Below are positions 1 to 6,331 of a stretch of DNA of 6,337 nucleotides, piece by piece (the stretch's first letter is position 1; every line of letters begins with the position of its first letter). The translations under genes were made by a program, and so were the position numbers. The notes under the pieces were generated by a model. It was not told where the DNA came from, ran no database searches, and saw nothing but the letters and a program-made list of their open reading frames with translations. The stretch is from assembly GCA_902464345.1 (NCBI GenBank), contig CABQJA010000137.1:1-6337 (forward strand), read 5' to 3'. This stretch comes from an uncultured Clostridium sp. GTDB taxonomy: Bacteria; Bacillota; Clostridia; Lachnospirales; Lachnospiraceae.

Positions 1-1773
1 GGACAGAGGCTGGATAAGGTTCGGCAGCTTCGGCTCCTGTGGCGTAGCCGGGAAGAAGAAGTCGCAAAGGAAACATCATATCAGACAAAGCTGACAGCAG
101 CGGAAGCGGAGAAACGAAAGACCGGTGAACAGTATGAGCAGGCTATGGAGCGCTACATCGGAAATCAGGCGGGCGTTCTGGCAAAGCAGTTAAGGGCAGG
201 ACATCCGTGTCCGGTGTGCGGTTCTGTGGAGCATCCGCATCCGGCAGCAGAGCTGGCAGAGGATGTCTCAAAAGAGCAGCTGGAGCACTATAAGCAGATA
301 AGAGAAGCGGCAGAGAAGAACTACCAGCACTGTGCAGAGGAAATCCATGTATGGCAGCAGGCCCTGATATTAAAGGAACAGCAGCTGCAAAAGGAGGGAG
401 AAGAGCTCGGACTGGCAGATTGGCTGAAACGGGAAAATGCCGAAAGTATGTTGGAAGAAACAGAAGATCGGGCTAGGCAGGAACTGAATGTCCGAAAGGA
501 AGCGAAGCAGCAGGCTGAGGATGCAGGGAAACAGCTGGCACGTTTCGACAAGGAGCTGCCGGAGCTGGAGATGAAGCTACAGGAATACGAGCAGCAGATA
601 AAGAGGCTGGAGACGGAAGGTCAGACCGTACACGATCGGCAGATACAGCTGGAGGCACAGATCAGCGGACTGCAGAAGACACTGATGTTTGAAAATATGG
701 AGGAAGCGAAGCGGGAGCTGGCAAAGAAAAGGCAGGCGCTGAATGCATGGACAGAGAAAATGCAGGCAGGAGAAGAGAGACTGCAGAAGCTGCAGACGGA
801 AATAAACCGGCTGCTTGGAAATCTGGAGGCAAAGCGTACGGAGTATAGGCGTTTGACCGGGGAGACAGAGCAGAGAAGCATGCGGTATGAACAGCAGCTA
901 CAGCAGGCAGGATTTGAATCGGAGGCAGCATTTCTGGAGAGTTATATGGAGGAAGGAGAGCTGGAGAAACTGCGGAATGCCCACGATCAATATGAGCAAC
1001 GGGGCAAGGATATCCGGAAGGAGTATGAGATTGTGATCCGGGAGGTCGGAGATAAAGCTCCATATGAGCTGGACAGTATGCGAGAAGCATTGAAGGCGGC
1101 AGAGGAACAGGAGCAACTCACAGAGGCAGCATATCAGAAGAGCGCCAATCGACTGAACACGAATGAGACCCAGATCCGGCAGCTTCGAAGTCTGCAGGAG
1201 CAGTATCGGCAGGAAGAGAGGGAGTTCCGGATCTATGAGACCTTAAGTAAAACTGCAAACGGACGATTAAATCAGAGTGTGAAGCTGGATTTTCAGACAT
1301 ATATACAGCGGTATTATTTCAGCGAGATGATCCGGGCGGCGAATGAGCGGCTGGTGGAGATGACCGGCGGAAGATTATATCTGCAGTGCCGGGAGTTAAA
1401 AAATCTTCAGACGCAGGGAGAGGCAGGACTGGACCTGGATATCTACAGTGCAGAGTTAAATCAGGTGCGGGATGTGAAGACCTTATCCGGCGGCGAGTCC
1501 TTTCAGGCGGCACTGGCTATGGCATTCGGAATGGCAGATATCATTGAGAAGCGGGTAGGACGTATCCAGATGGGAATGCTGTTTATCGATGAAGGCTTTG
1601 GTTCCCTGGATGATGATGCCAGACAGCTGGCGATCGAGAAGCTGCGAAGCATGACGGGAAAGAATCAGACGGTTGGCATTATTTCACATGTGGCAGAGCT
1701 TCGGGATGAAGTAGAGCATCTGTTATATGTGAAGAAGGACAGTCACGGCAGTCATGCACATTGGTTTAAATAA
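1..1773 (+). CDS. sbcC: SbcC, ATPase subunit of the SbcCD exonuclease (5' partial)
   Basis: This is the C-terminal 590 residues of SbcC, the Rad50-like SMC-type ATPase. With SbcD it forms a nuclease that opens DNA hairpins and blocked double-strand ends in the cytoplasm. The frame is open from base 1 with no stop, so the start and the N-terminal Walker A lie upstream; Met at base 145 is internal. The zinc-hook motif CPVC (bases 208-219, window residues 70-73) follows the end of the first coiled-coil arm. Residues of about 85-420 are Glu/Gln/Lys-rich with few prolines, as expected for the returning coiled-coil arm. The C-terminal ATPase half follows: signature LSGGES at 495-500, Walker B LFIDE with D530-E531, D-loop SLDDD, and the H-loop His563. 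The family is usually about 1000-1150 residues, so roughly half is present. sbcD would normally lie just upstream. I see no frameshift or missing catalytic residue. Confidence 0.96.
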   Translation, partial: GQRLDKVRQLRLLWRSREEEVAKETSYQTKLTAAEAEKRKTGEQYEQAMERYIGNQAGVLAKQLRAGHPCPVCGSVEHPHPAAELAEDVSKEQLEHYKQIREAAEKNYQHCAEEIHVWQQALILKEQQLQKEGEELGLADWLKRENAESMLEETEDRARQELNVRKEAKQQAEDAGKQLARFDKELPELEMKLQEYEQQIKRLETEGQTVHDRQIQLEAQISGLQKTLMFENMEEAKRELAKKRQALNAWTEKMQAGEERLQKLQTEINRLLGNLEAKRTEYRRLTGETEQRSMRYEQQLQQAGFESEAAFLESYMEEGELEKLRNAHDQYEQRGKDIRKEYEIVIREVGDKAPYELDSMREALKAAEEQEQLTEAAYQKSANRLNTNETQIRQLRSLQEQYRQEEREFRIYETLSKTANGRLNQSVKLDFQTYIQRYYFSEMIRAANERLVEMTGGRLYLQCRELKNLQTQGEAGLDLDIYSAELNQVRDVKTLSGGESFQAALAMAFGMADIIEKRVGRIQMGMLFIDEGFGSLDDDARQLAIEKLRSMTGKNQTVGIISHVAELRDEVEHLLYVKKDSHGSHAHWFK

Positions 1774-1779
1774 TCAAAA

Positions 1780-1810
1780 GCCGGGAATCCATAGGCAGCG
1801 GATTCCCGGC
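1780..1810 (-). terminator. Rho-independent terminator of the (-) strand operon, between convergent genes
   Basis: A perfect 11-bp inverted repeat (GCCGGGAATCC / GGATTCCCGGC) encloses a 9-nt loop at 1791-1799. Read on the (-) strand, the stem is followed at once by TTTTGATTATTT, a U-rich tail. Read on the (+) strand, it is followed by AAACTAAAAGG, with no U-tract. It is therefore best assigned as the terminator of the heptad-repeat gene, which stops at 1838. It may also stabilise the 3' end of the sbcC transcript. The U-tract is complementary to the last codons and stop of sbcC. Confidence 0.85.
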
Positions 1811-1837
1811 AAACTAAAAGGAAAGGATACAGCAATG

Positions 1838-3931
1838 TTATTCGGATAAAATGCTGTCTGTGGTATAGATGAAGGTTACTTTTCCATCCATATTGTCGGC
1901 TACGCCAGAGAATGTACCATAGTCAGCAGATAAATTCTTTAATGCTTTGAAACGATCTAAATAATCGGAGAGATCACCGTTGATCGCCTCACTTAATTTC
2001 TGGATACCGGTTTCGTTAAATTCATTCATACCATCATTTAACTGGGAAGCGCCATCCTTTAACTGTGCTACACCGGAGGTAAGGGTCTTTCCGCCATTCT
2101 GGAGAGCCGTAGCACCGGTTACCAGCTGACTGGTGCCGTCTGCCAACTGCTTTGCACCACCGGATACCTGACTGGTTCCGGCAGCTACCTGATTGGCACC
2201 GTCGGATAATTGCTTTACTCCGGCAGAAGCCTGTTGTGCGCCACTGTAAAGAGCGGTTGCACCGGCATTTAACTTTTCACTGCCTGCAGCTAACTGACCG
2301 AGTCCGTTTTGAAGAGAAACGGCACCGGTATGCACCTGATCAATACCGTCGGATAAATCGTTGACACCATCAGAAAGCTGTGTGTTACCTGCCTGAAGAG
2401 CAACGATACCCTTCTTGATGGTCTTTGCATCTTCTGCTTCCGGTACGGTAGTCATGGAAGCGTATACGGATTTCTGATACTGTACACTGGCATATAAGTT
2501 AGAGAAGGTTACCCAGTCTGCTTCTGTCTTATCGCCGGAAGCAGGAGCACCGGTTGCATAATCCGGATGAACGGTCAGGATCTTGGCGATTTCTGCCTCT
2601 TCATACTGGATAGATGTCTGTAATGCAGCGGCAGCGGTATCAATGCCGTCGGATAATTCAGTCAGGCCGCCTGCAGTCTGCGTCAGACCTGCACTGACCT
2701 TGCCGACACCATCGACTAACTGACCGCTTCCGGCAGCCAGCTGATCGGCACCGGTCTTGGCACTCTTCATATTCGTATTCAAGGAATCCAGTCCGGCAGA
2801 TAATTCTCCGGCACCGCTGACTAAGGAATCCGCACCGGTAGAAAGAGCAGAGGCTCCATCGGCCAGAGAAGCCGCACCTGCATTTACCTGATCGGCACCG
2901 GAGGTTAAGGAAGCAGCACCGGTACTTAAGGTAGTAGCACCGTTTGCCAGCTGATCAATACCATCGGTTAAGGAACCGGTTCCGTCTGACAGCTCATTAA
3001 TGCCATCATACAGTGATTTGGTTCCGTCACATAATTCTTCGGATGCATCAGAAAGCTGCTTAATAGAATCCTTCAGATCATCTACAGTACTGTCTGTATC
3101 AATATCCAGTTCGCTGAAAATCTCACTGGAAGCAACGGTAACGGAGGTTTCCATTTCGAAGTCGGTTACATCTGCTTCGATCTCGAAGTAATCCGGGATA
3201 TCAACATCCGCATCATCCTTCAGATTCAGGCTTTCCTTTAAGCCGGGGAATGCAACACCCATGACCATGACCTTGCTGCCATCGGAGAGGACTTTACCGT
3301 TGGATAATTCAATATTGGTGAATTTATCACTGTCCAGAGAGGTTACCGTGGACAGAAGATAAGGTACATATAAGTCTTCCTTGGAATCCCCGACGATCGT
3401 GCTGCGTTTCTCATTATTTGTATAATCATAACGGATCTTTACATGACCGCTCTTACCGGCAAGTTCTTCCGGCGAGATTTCCTTGCCGTCCAGAGTGTAG
3501 GTAACTTTCATGGTAACAGGCACCTGCTTATCTGTGGTACCGCGATAGTAGATATCGGAACCCTGGGCATCCCATAAGACAGAGTCACCGTCGGCTGTAT
3601 AGGCCTGACTGCCCTTCACATTTACGATGTCAGACAGATTGGAAATATCATCAATACTCTTTAAGGCACCGGTGTTTTTTAACCAGTCGCTGACGATGGT
3701 CTTGTTGACATTACCGTTTGCGTCTGATAATACATAAACGGTTTCGTCCTTCTGAGCCTTCTCGGAAGATGCGGTTCTGGTCTCACTTGTAACAGCAGAT
3801 ACGGTTCTTGGCTCTACGGTAGAGGCGTGATCATCTGCGTTTGCTTTATTTATATTTGCATAATAGCCGGTTGCTCCGGCAGAAGCTAATACTGCAAGTG
3901 CTGCAGCTGTAATTTTGATTCCTTTTTTCAT
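1838..3931 (-). CDS. Exported xxxLxxG heptad-repeat protein (YhgE/Pip-like repeats), MMPL operon partner
   Basis: The product is 697 residues. I chose ATG at 3931 because AAAAAGGAG lies 9 nt upstream; an in-frame TTG at 3967 would place that site inside the gene. Residues 1-32 look like a signal peptide or N-terminal anchor: KKGIK, a hydrophobic AAALAVLASAGATG stretch, then a possible signal peptidase I site ANA|DD at 32/33. Residues of about 62-270 form a predicted beta-rich domain. Two arrays of xxxLxxG heptads follow (Gly every seventh residue, 303-429 and 508-634), separated by residues 430-507 without the repeat. A short tail ends at IYTTDSILSE. There is no C-terminal membrane segment, LPXTG sorting signal or enzyme motif. 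The repeat type is that of YhgE/Pip and related surface proteins. The gene follows the MMPL gene after 48 bp, so it is probably co-transcribed. Function is unknown; an extracytoplasmic rod working with the transporter is inference. Confidence 0.88.
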   Translation of the reverse strand: MKKGIKITAAALAVLASAGATGYYANINKANADDHASTVEPRTVSAVTSETRTASSEKAQKDETVYVLSDANGNVNKTIVSDWLKNTGALKSIDDISNLSDIVNVKGSQAYTADGDSVLWDAQGSDIYYRGTTDKQVPVTMKVTYTLDGKEISPEELAGKSGHVKIRYDYTNNEKRSTIVGDSKEDLYVPYLLSTVTSLDSDKFTNIELSNGKVLSDGSKVMVMGVAFPGLKESLNLKDDADVDIPDYFEIEADVTDFEMETSVTVASSEIFSELDIDTDSTVDDLKDSIKQLSDASEELCDGTKSLYDGINELSDGTGSLTDGIDQLANGATTLSTGAASLTSGADQVNAGAASLADGASALSTGADSLVSGAGELSAGLDSLNTNMKSAKTGADQLAAGSGQLVDGVGKVSAGLTQTAGGLTELSDGIDTAAAALQTSIQYEEAEIAKILTVHPDYATGAPASGDKTEADWVTFSNLYASVQYQKSVYASMTTVPEAEDAKTIKKGIVALQAGNTQLSDGVNDLSDGIDQVHTGAVSLQNGLGQLAAGSEKLNAGATALYSGAQQASAGVKQLSDGANQVAAGTSQVSGGAKQLADGTSQLVTGATALQNGGKTLTSGVAQLKDGASQLNDGMNEFNETGIQKLSEAINGDLSDYLDRFKALKNLSADYGTFSGVADNMDGKVTFIYTTDSILSE
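2030..2428 (-). repeat. Second xxxLxxG heptad array (19 heptads, degenerate 21-bp coding repeat)
   Basis: This stretch encodes residues 502-634 of the exported protein. Glycine falls at exactly every seventh residue from G508 to G634, 19 of 19 positions, usually with Leu or Val three residues earlier (A568 is one exception). At DNA level it is a diverged 21-bp repeat; short identical blocks such as ccgtcggataa recur here and in the other array. No indel breaks the register. Confidence 0.93.
2645..3043 (-). repeat. First xxxLxxG heptad array (19 heptads, degenerate 21-bp coding repeat)
   Basis: This stretch encodes residues 297-429. Glycine occupies 18 of 19 heptad positions from G303 to G429; the exception is N387. 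The next heptad, MKSAKTG, also lacks the usual Leu, so residues 384-391 are a local irregularity in an otherwise unbroken register. An additional heptad ending in A296 may lead into the array. Copies are diverged in DNA, which argues for an old, selected repeat and not recent slippage. Confidence 0.93.
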
Positions 3932-3940
3932 AATTAAGCA

Positions 3941-3949
3941 CTCCTTTTT
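3941..3949 (-). promoter_or_regulatory. Ribosome binding site of the heptad-repeat gene
   Basis: AAAAAGGAG on the (-) strand lies 9 nt before the ATG at 3931. It decides the start: the upstream in-frame TTG at 3967 has no comparable site, and starting there would add 12 residues translated from the binding site itself. Confidence 0.85.
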
Positions 3950-3979
3950 CAAATTCAAACAGTTCAATAATTCTGATTA

Positions 3980-6085
3980 CTAATTTACGGATGGCTGATT
4001 CAAAGCAGCAGGTTTCTCCTTTTTCGGGCGGAAACCGGCGCTGGTCTTGCAGATGACCTTATCAAAGATCATGAACATGGATGGCAGAACCAGGATAACA
4101 ACCACCATACTGATCAGAGCACCACGTGCCATCAGGGTACACAGAGAGCTGATCATATCAATATTGGAATACATACCTACACCGAAGGTGGAAGCGAAGA
4201 ATCCAAAGGCGCTGACTAAAATGGACTTAATGGAGGTGCTTAATGCAGTCTGGATAGCATCCTTCTTATCAGCTCCGTTGAACCGTTCCTTCCGGTAACG
4301 GGTAGTCATTAAAATTGCATAATCTACGGTAGAGCCAAGCTGTATGGTACCGATAACAACCGATGCAATGAACGGAAGTGGGGTGCCGGTGTAGCAAGGA
4401 ATACCCATATTAATGAAGATTGCAAACTCAATAACACATACCAGGATAATTGGAAGTGTGACTGATTTTAATACGATTGCAATCAGGATGAAGATCGCAC
4501 CGATGGAGATCGTATTTACGACTGCGAAGTCCTTGTCGGTAATGGTGATCAGATCCTTGGTACAGCTGGCCTCACCAATTACCATACCGGAATCATCATA
4601 GCTCTTTACAATATTATTTAAGATCTCTACCTGAGCATTTACCTCATCGGATGCAACCGGATATTCGGATCCGACCAGCATCAGCTGCCAGTTCTCACTC
4701 TTTAATGTATCCATCAGATCTGCAGGAATCGCATCTCTTGGAATGGACGGACCGAGGATGGAATCCATACCAAGTGCAAAGGTAACACCGTCCTGTGCTT
4801 TGATCTCATTCATCATATTAATAGCATCCTTAGGCTCCATATCTGCATTGACCAGAATCATGTGAGTGGAACTCATATTGTATTCCTCTTCCAACTTGGT
4901 ATTCGCAACGATGCTGTCCAGATCTCTCGGAAGTGTGGAATCCAGATTATAGTATACAGATGCATTCTGATATCCGTAGAAAGCAGGGAACAGGATGACC
5001 AGGAATAAGGCGGTGAACAATACCGTGTGGTTGGTTACCCAGCCTGCAAACTTGGAGAAGTCCGGCATGATCGGACGATGCATAGTCTTTTCCAGAGGCT
5101 TGTCGAAGATCAGGATCATGGAAGGCAGCAGGGTTGCACAGCCGATAACACCGAAGACAACACCCTTTGCCATAACGATACCTAAATTCAACCCCAGTGT
5201 GAAGCTCATGAAGCATAAGGCAATGAAGCCTGCGATTGTTGTAACGGAACCGCCGACTACGGAAGTGATCGTATTGGAAATGGCGTGTGCCATGGCACGC
5301 TCCTTATCACCGTTAAATCGTTTTTTCTGTTCCTGATAGCTGTGCCACAGGAAGATGGAGTAGTCCATCGTAACACCTAACTGAAGCACCGCGCTCAATG
5401 CCTTGGTTACATAGGAGATTTCTCCCAAGAATATGTTGGTTCCCATATTGTAAAGGATTGCCATACCGATACTTAACATGAAGAATACCGGCACCAGGAA
5501 GCTGTCCATGGTGATGGCTAATACGATACAACAGAGGATAACTGCGATCAGTACGTATAATGGAGTTTCTTTTTCGGACAGATTCTTAATATCGGTAACA
5601 ACGGCTGACATACCACTGACGAAGCACTGCTTGCCGGTTACGGACCGGATCTCCTCGATCGCATCCATGGTCTCATCTGCCGATGTGGAATCGGAGAAGA
5701 AGACGACCATCAGAGTAGAATCATCTGTGTTGAATTTCTCGTAGAGATTCTCAGGAAGTATTTCCTTTGGAACGGAAATGTCCGCCAGAGAATCATACCA
5801 GAGAACATCGGCAACGCCCTCAACAGATTCAATCTTACTCTTTAGCTCTGCGGTTTCCTGATCGGTAGTGCCTTCTACAACAACCATGGAGAAGCCGCCT
5901 TTTCCAAACTCATCCAGGAGAATGTCCTGTCCCTTCATTGTGTCGATGTCGGATGGCAGGTAAGCAAGAATATCATAATTGACTCTTGTAGCTGCCATGC
6001 CGAAAAAAGCAGGAATCAGGAGCAGAATTCCGATGATAAGAATTGGAATTCGGAACTTTACAATTCCTTTGCCTAATTTTAACAT
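3980..6085 (-). CDS. MMPL-family (RND superfamily) membrane transporter
   Basis: The product is 701 residues, an integral membrane exporter of the MMPL/RND superfamily expected to use the proton gradient. The start is ATG at 6085, preceded by AAAGGAAGG with about 6 nt spacing; the in-frame TTG at 6103 is upstream of that site. The topology is the duplicated RND plan. TM1 is at about 12-32, an extracytoplasmic domain at 33-172, and TM2-6 between 175 and 328. TM7 is at about 352-372, a second extracytoplasmic domain at 373-520, and TM8-12 between 521 and 677. Each half carries the Asp-Tyr pair that relays protons in MmpL proteins: D241-Y242 (GVTMDYSIF) in TM4 and D588-Y589 (STVDYAIL) in TM10. 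Each pair is followed by a short cytoplasmic loop with a matching RFNG motif (256-259 and 601-604). The basic tail ends at SVN. It is the first gene of the operon. Substrate is not evident; lipids, lipid-linked or amphipathic compounds are typical of the family. Confidence 0.93.
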   Translation of the reverse strand: MLKLGKGIVKFRIPILIIGILLLIPAFFGMAATRVNYDILAYLPSDIDTMKGQDILLDEFGKGGFSMVVVEGTTDQETAELKSKIESVEGVADVLWYDSLADISVPKEILPENLYEKFNTDDSTLMVVFFSDSTSADETMDAIEEIRSVTGKQCFVSGMSAVVTDIKNLSEKETPLYVLIAVILCCIVLAITMDSFLVPVFFMLSIGMAILYNMGTNIFLGEISYVTKALSAVLQLGVTMDYSIFLWHSYQEQKKRFNGDKERAMAHAISNTITSVVGGSVTTIAGFIALCFMSFTLGLNLGIVMAKGVVFGVIGCATLLPSMILIFDKPLEKTMHRPIMPDFSKFAGWVTNHTVLFTALFLVILFPAFYGYQNASVYYNLDSTLPRDLDSIVANTKLEEEYNMSSTHMILVNADMEPKDAINMMNEIKAQDGVTFALGMDSILGPSIPRDAIPADLMDTLKSENWQLMLVGSEYPVASDEVNAQVEILNNIVKSYDDSGMVIGEASCTKDLITITDKDFAVVNTISIGAIFILIAIVLKSVTLPIILVCVIEFAIFINMGIPCYTGTPLPFIASVVIGTIQLGSTVDYAILMTTRYRKERFNGADKKDAIQTALSTSIKSILVSAFGFFASTFGVGMYSNIDMISSLCTLMARGALISMVVVILVLPSMFMIFDKVICKTSAGFRPKKEKPAALNQPSVN

Positions 6086-6091
6086 GTAAAC

Positions 6092-6100
6092 CCTTCCTTT
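6092..6100 (-). promoter_or_regulatory. Ribosome binding site of the MMPL transporter gene
   Basis: AAAGGAAGG on the (-) strand stands 6 nt before the ATG at 6085. It fixes that ATG as the start over the TTG at 6103, which would put the site inside the coding sequence. Confidence 0.85.
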
Positions 6101-6106
6101 CAAAAA

Positions 6107-6119
6107 TGACCATTAGTCA
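6107..6119. promoter_or_regulatory. Operator copy 1, TGACCATTAGTCA
   Basis: An interrupted palindrome TGAC-N5-GTCA preceded by five A on the (+) strand. It lies in the predicted untranslated leader of the transporter mRNA, about 15-27 nt after the predicted start of transcription and just before the ribosome binding site. A bound repressor here could block elongation. The binding protein is inferred to be TetR-like. Confidence 0.72.
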
Positions 6120-6139
6120 ATCTTTTTGTTTCGTAATGC

Positions 6140-6168
6140 ATTATATTCAAAAAATGACCAACAGTCAA
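6140..6168 (-). promoter_or_regulatory. Sigma-A-type promoter of the MMPL/heptad operon
   Basis: On the (-) strand, -35 TTGACT (6163-6168) and a perfect -10 TATAAT (6140-6145) are separated by exactly 17 nt. Transcription should begin near 6133, giving a leader of about 48 nt before the ATG at 6085. Operator copy 2 covers most of the -35 box and part of the spacer, so binding there should exclude RNA polymerase. Confidence 0.83.
6155..6167. promoter_or_regulatory. Operator copy 2, TGACCAACAGTCA, over the -35 box
   Basis: Same TGAC-N5-GTCA palindrome with the same A5 flank. It overlaps the -35 element and the adjacent spacer of the operon promoter, the classic position for a repressor. It is centred 48 bp from copy 1 and 33 bp from copy 3. 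Confidence 0.78.
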
Positions 6169-6187
6169 TATATTAAAACGATAAAAA

Positions 6188-6200
6188 TGACCATTAGTCA
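6188..6200. promoter_or_regulatory. Operator copy 3, TGACCATTAGTCA
   Basis: Identical 13-mer to copy 1, with the A5 flank. It lies upstream of the operon -35 box, centred about 60 bp before the predicted transcription start, and about 33 bp (close to three helical turns) from copy 2. This would allow side-by-side binding on one face of the DNA. Confidence 0.72.
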
Positions 6201-6240
6201 TTATTTCGGCAAAATAACGAAAAACTGCCAAAATATAAAA

Positions 6241-6253
6241 TGACTTTTGGTCA
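6241..6253. promoter_or_regulatory. Operator copy 4 (inverted), TGACTTTTGGTCA
   Basis: Read on the (-) strand this is TGACCAAAAGTCA with the same A5 flank, so it is the same element in opposite orientation to copies 1-3. It ends 11 bp before the -35 box of the divergent promoter and is centred 53 bp (about five turns) from copy 3. It may govern the divergent gene. Confidence 0.72.
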
Positions 6254-6264
6254 TTTTTGGTTCG

Positions 6265-6293
6265 TTGACAAGGGAGCAGGCAGGTTGTACAAT
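6265..6293 (+). promoter_or_regulatory. Sigma-A-type promoter of a divergent gene beyond the window
   Basis: A consensus -35 TTGACA (6265-6270) and -10 TACAAT (6288-6293) have exactly 17 nt between them. Transcription would start near 6300 and run out of the window. No operator copy overlaps these boxes; copy 4 sits just upstream. The gene served is unseen. A TetR-type regulator of the operon is the natural guess from the divergent layout. Confidence 0.8.
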
Positions 6294-6323
6294 TTAAAAG
6301 ATTAAGAATTCTGCAAAACAAGC

Positions 6324-6331
6324 AGGTGAGG
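6324..6331 (+). promoter_or_regulatory. Ribosome binding site of the divergent gene
   Basis: AGGTGAGG matches the AGGTGA part of the anti-Shine-Dalgarno complement. The TTG at 6334 is too close to be a good start. If the bases after the window's final A are TG, an ATG at 6337 would have ideal spacing. That is a guess; the coding sequence is outside. Confidence 0.55.

Noticed and set aside
145..147. ATG at 145 as the start of sbcC
   Set aside because: The frame is open back to base 1 with coiled-coil-like sequence, and SbcC needs an N-terminal ATPase half that must lie upstream.
321..1513. Several open frames on the (-) strand inside sbcC, up to 142 residues
   Set aside because: Ser/Cys/Pro-rich shadows of the sbcC frame, with no recognisable domain. 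The (+) frame has intact SbcC motifs throughout.
1829..1857. Hairpin ACAGCA...TGCTGT around the stop codon of the heptad gene
   Set aside because: The stem is interrupted and no U-tract follows on either strand; the 11-bp stem at 1780-1810 is a far better terminator.
2030..3043. Possible CRISPR array or tandem DNA repeat because of the regular spacing of similar short blocks
   Set aside because: The period is 21 bp, coding, in frame, and conserved as xxxLxxG at protein level while the DNA is diverged; there are no repeat-spacer units.
3932..3979. Possible internal promoter or terminator between the two operon genes
   Set aside because: The 48-bp gap holds only the ribosome binding site; I see no paired -35/-10 boxes and no stable stem with a U-tract.
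4947..5744. Open frames of 72-113 residues on both strands within the MMPL gene
   Set aside because: Shadow frames of the transporter; they have no start context and the real frame is uninterrupted with conserved motifs.
6043..6243. Short open frames over the intergenic region on both strands (66 residues on +, 73 residues at 6100-6321 on -)
   Set aside because: They run across the promoters and the repeated operators, have no convincing ribosome binding site, and their composition reflects AT-rich regulatory DNA; the repeats explain their odd sequence.
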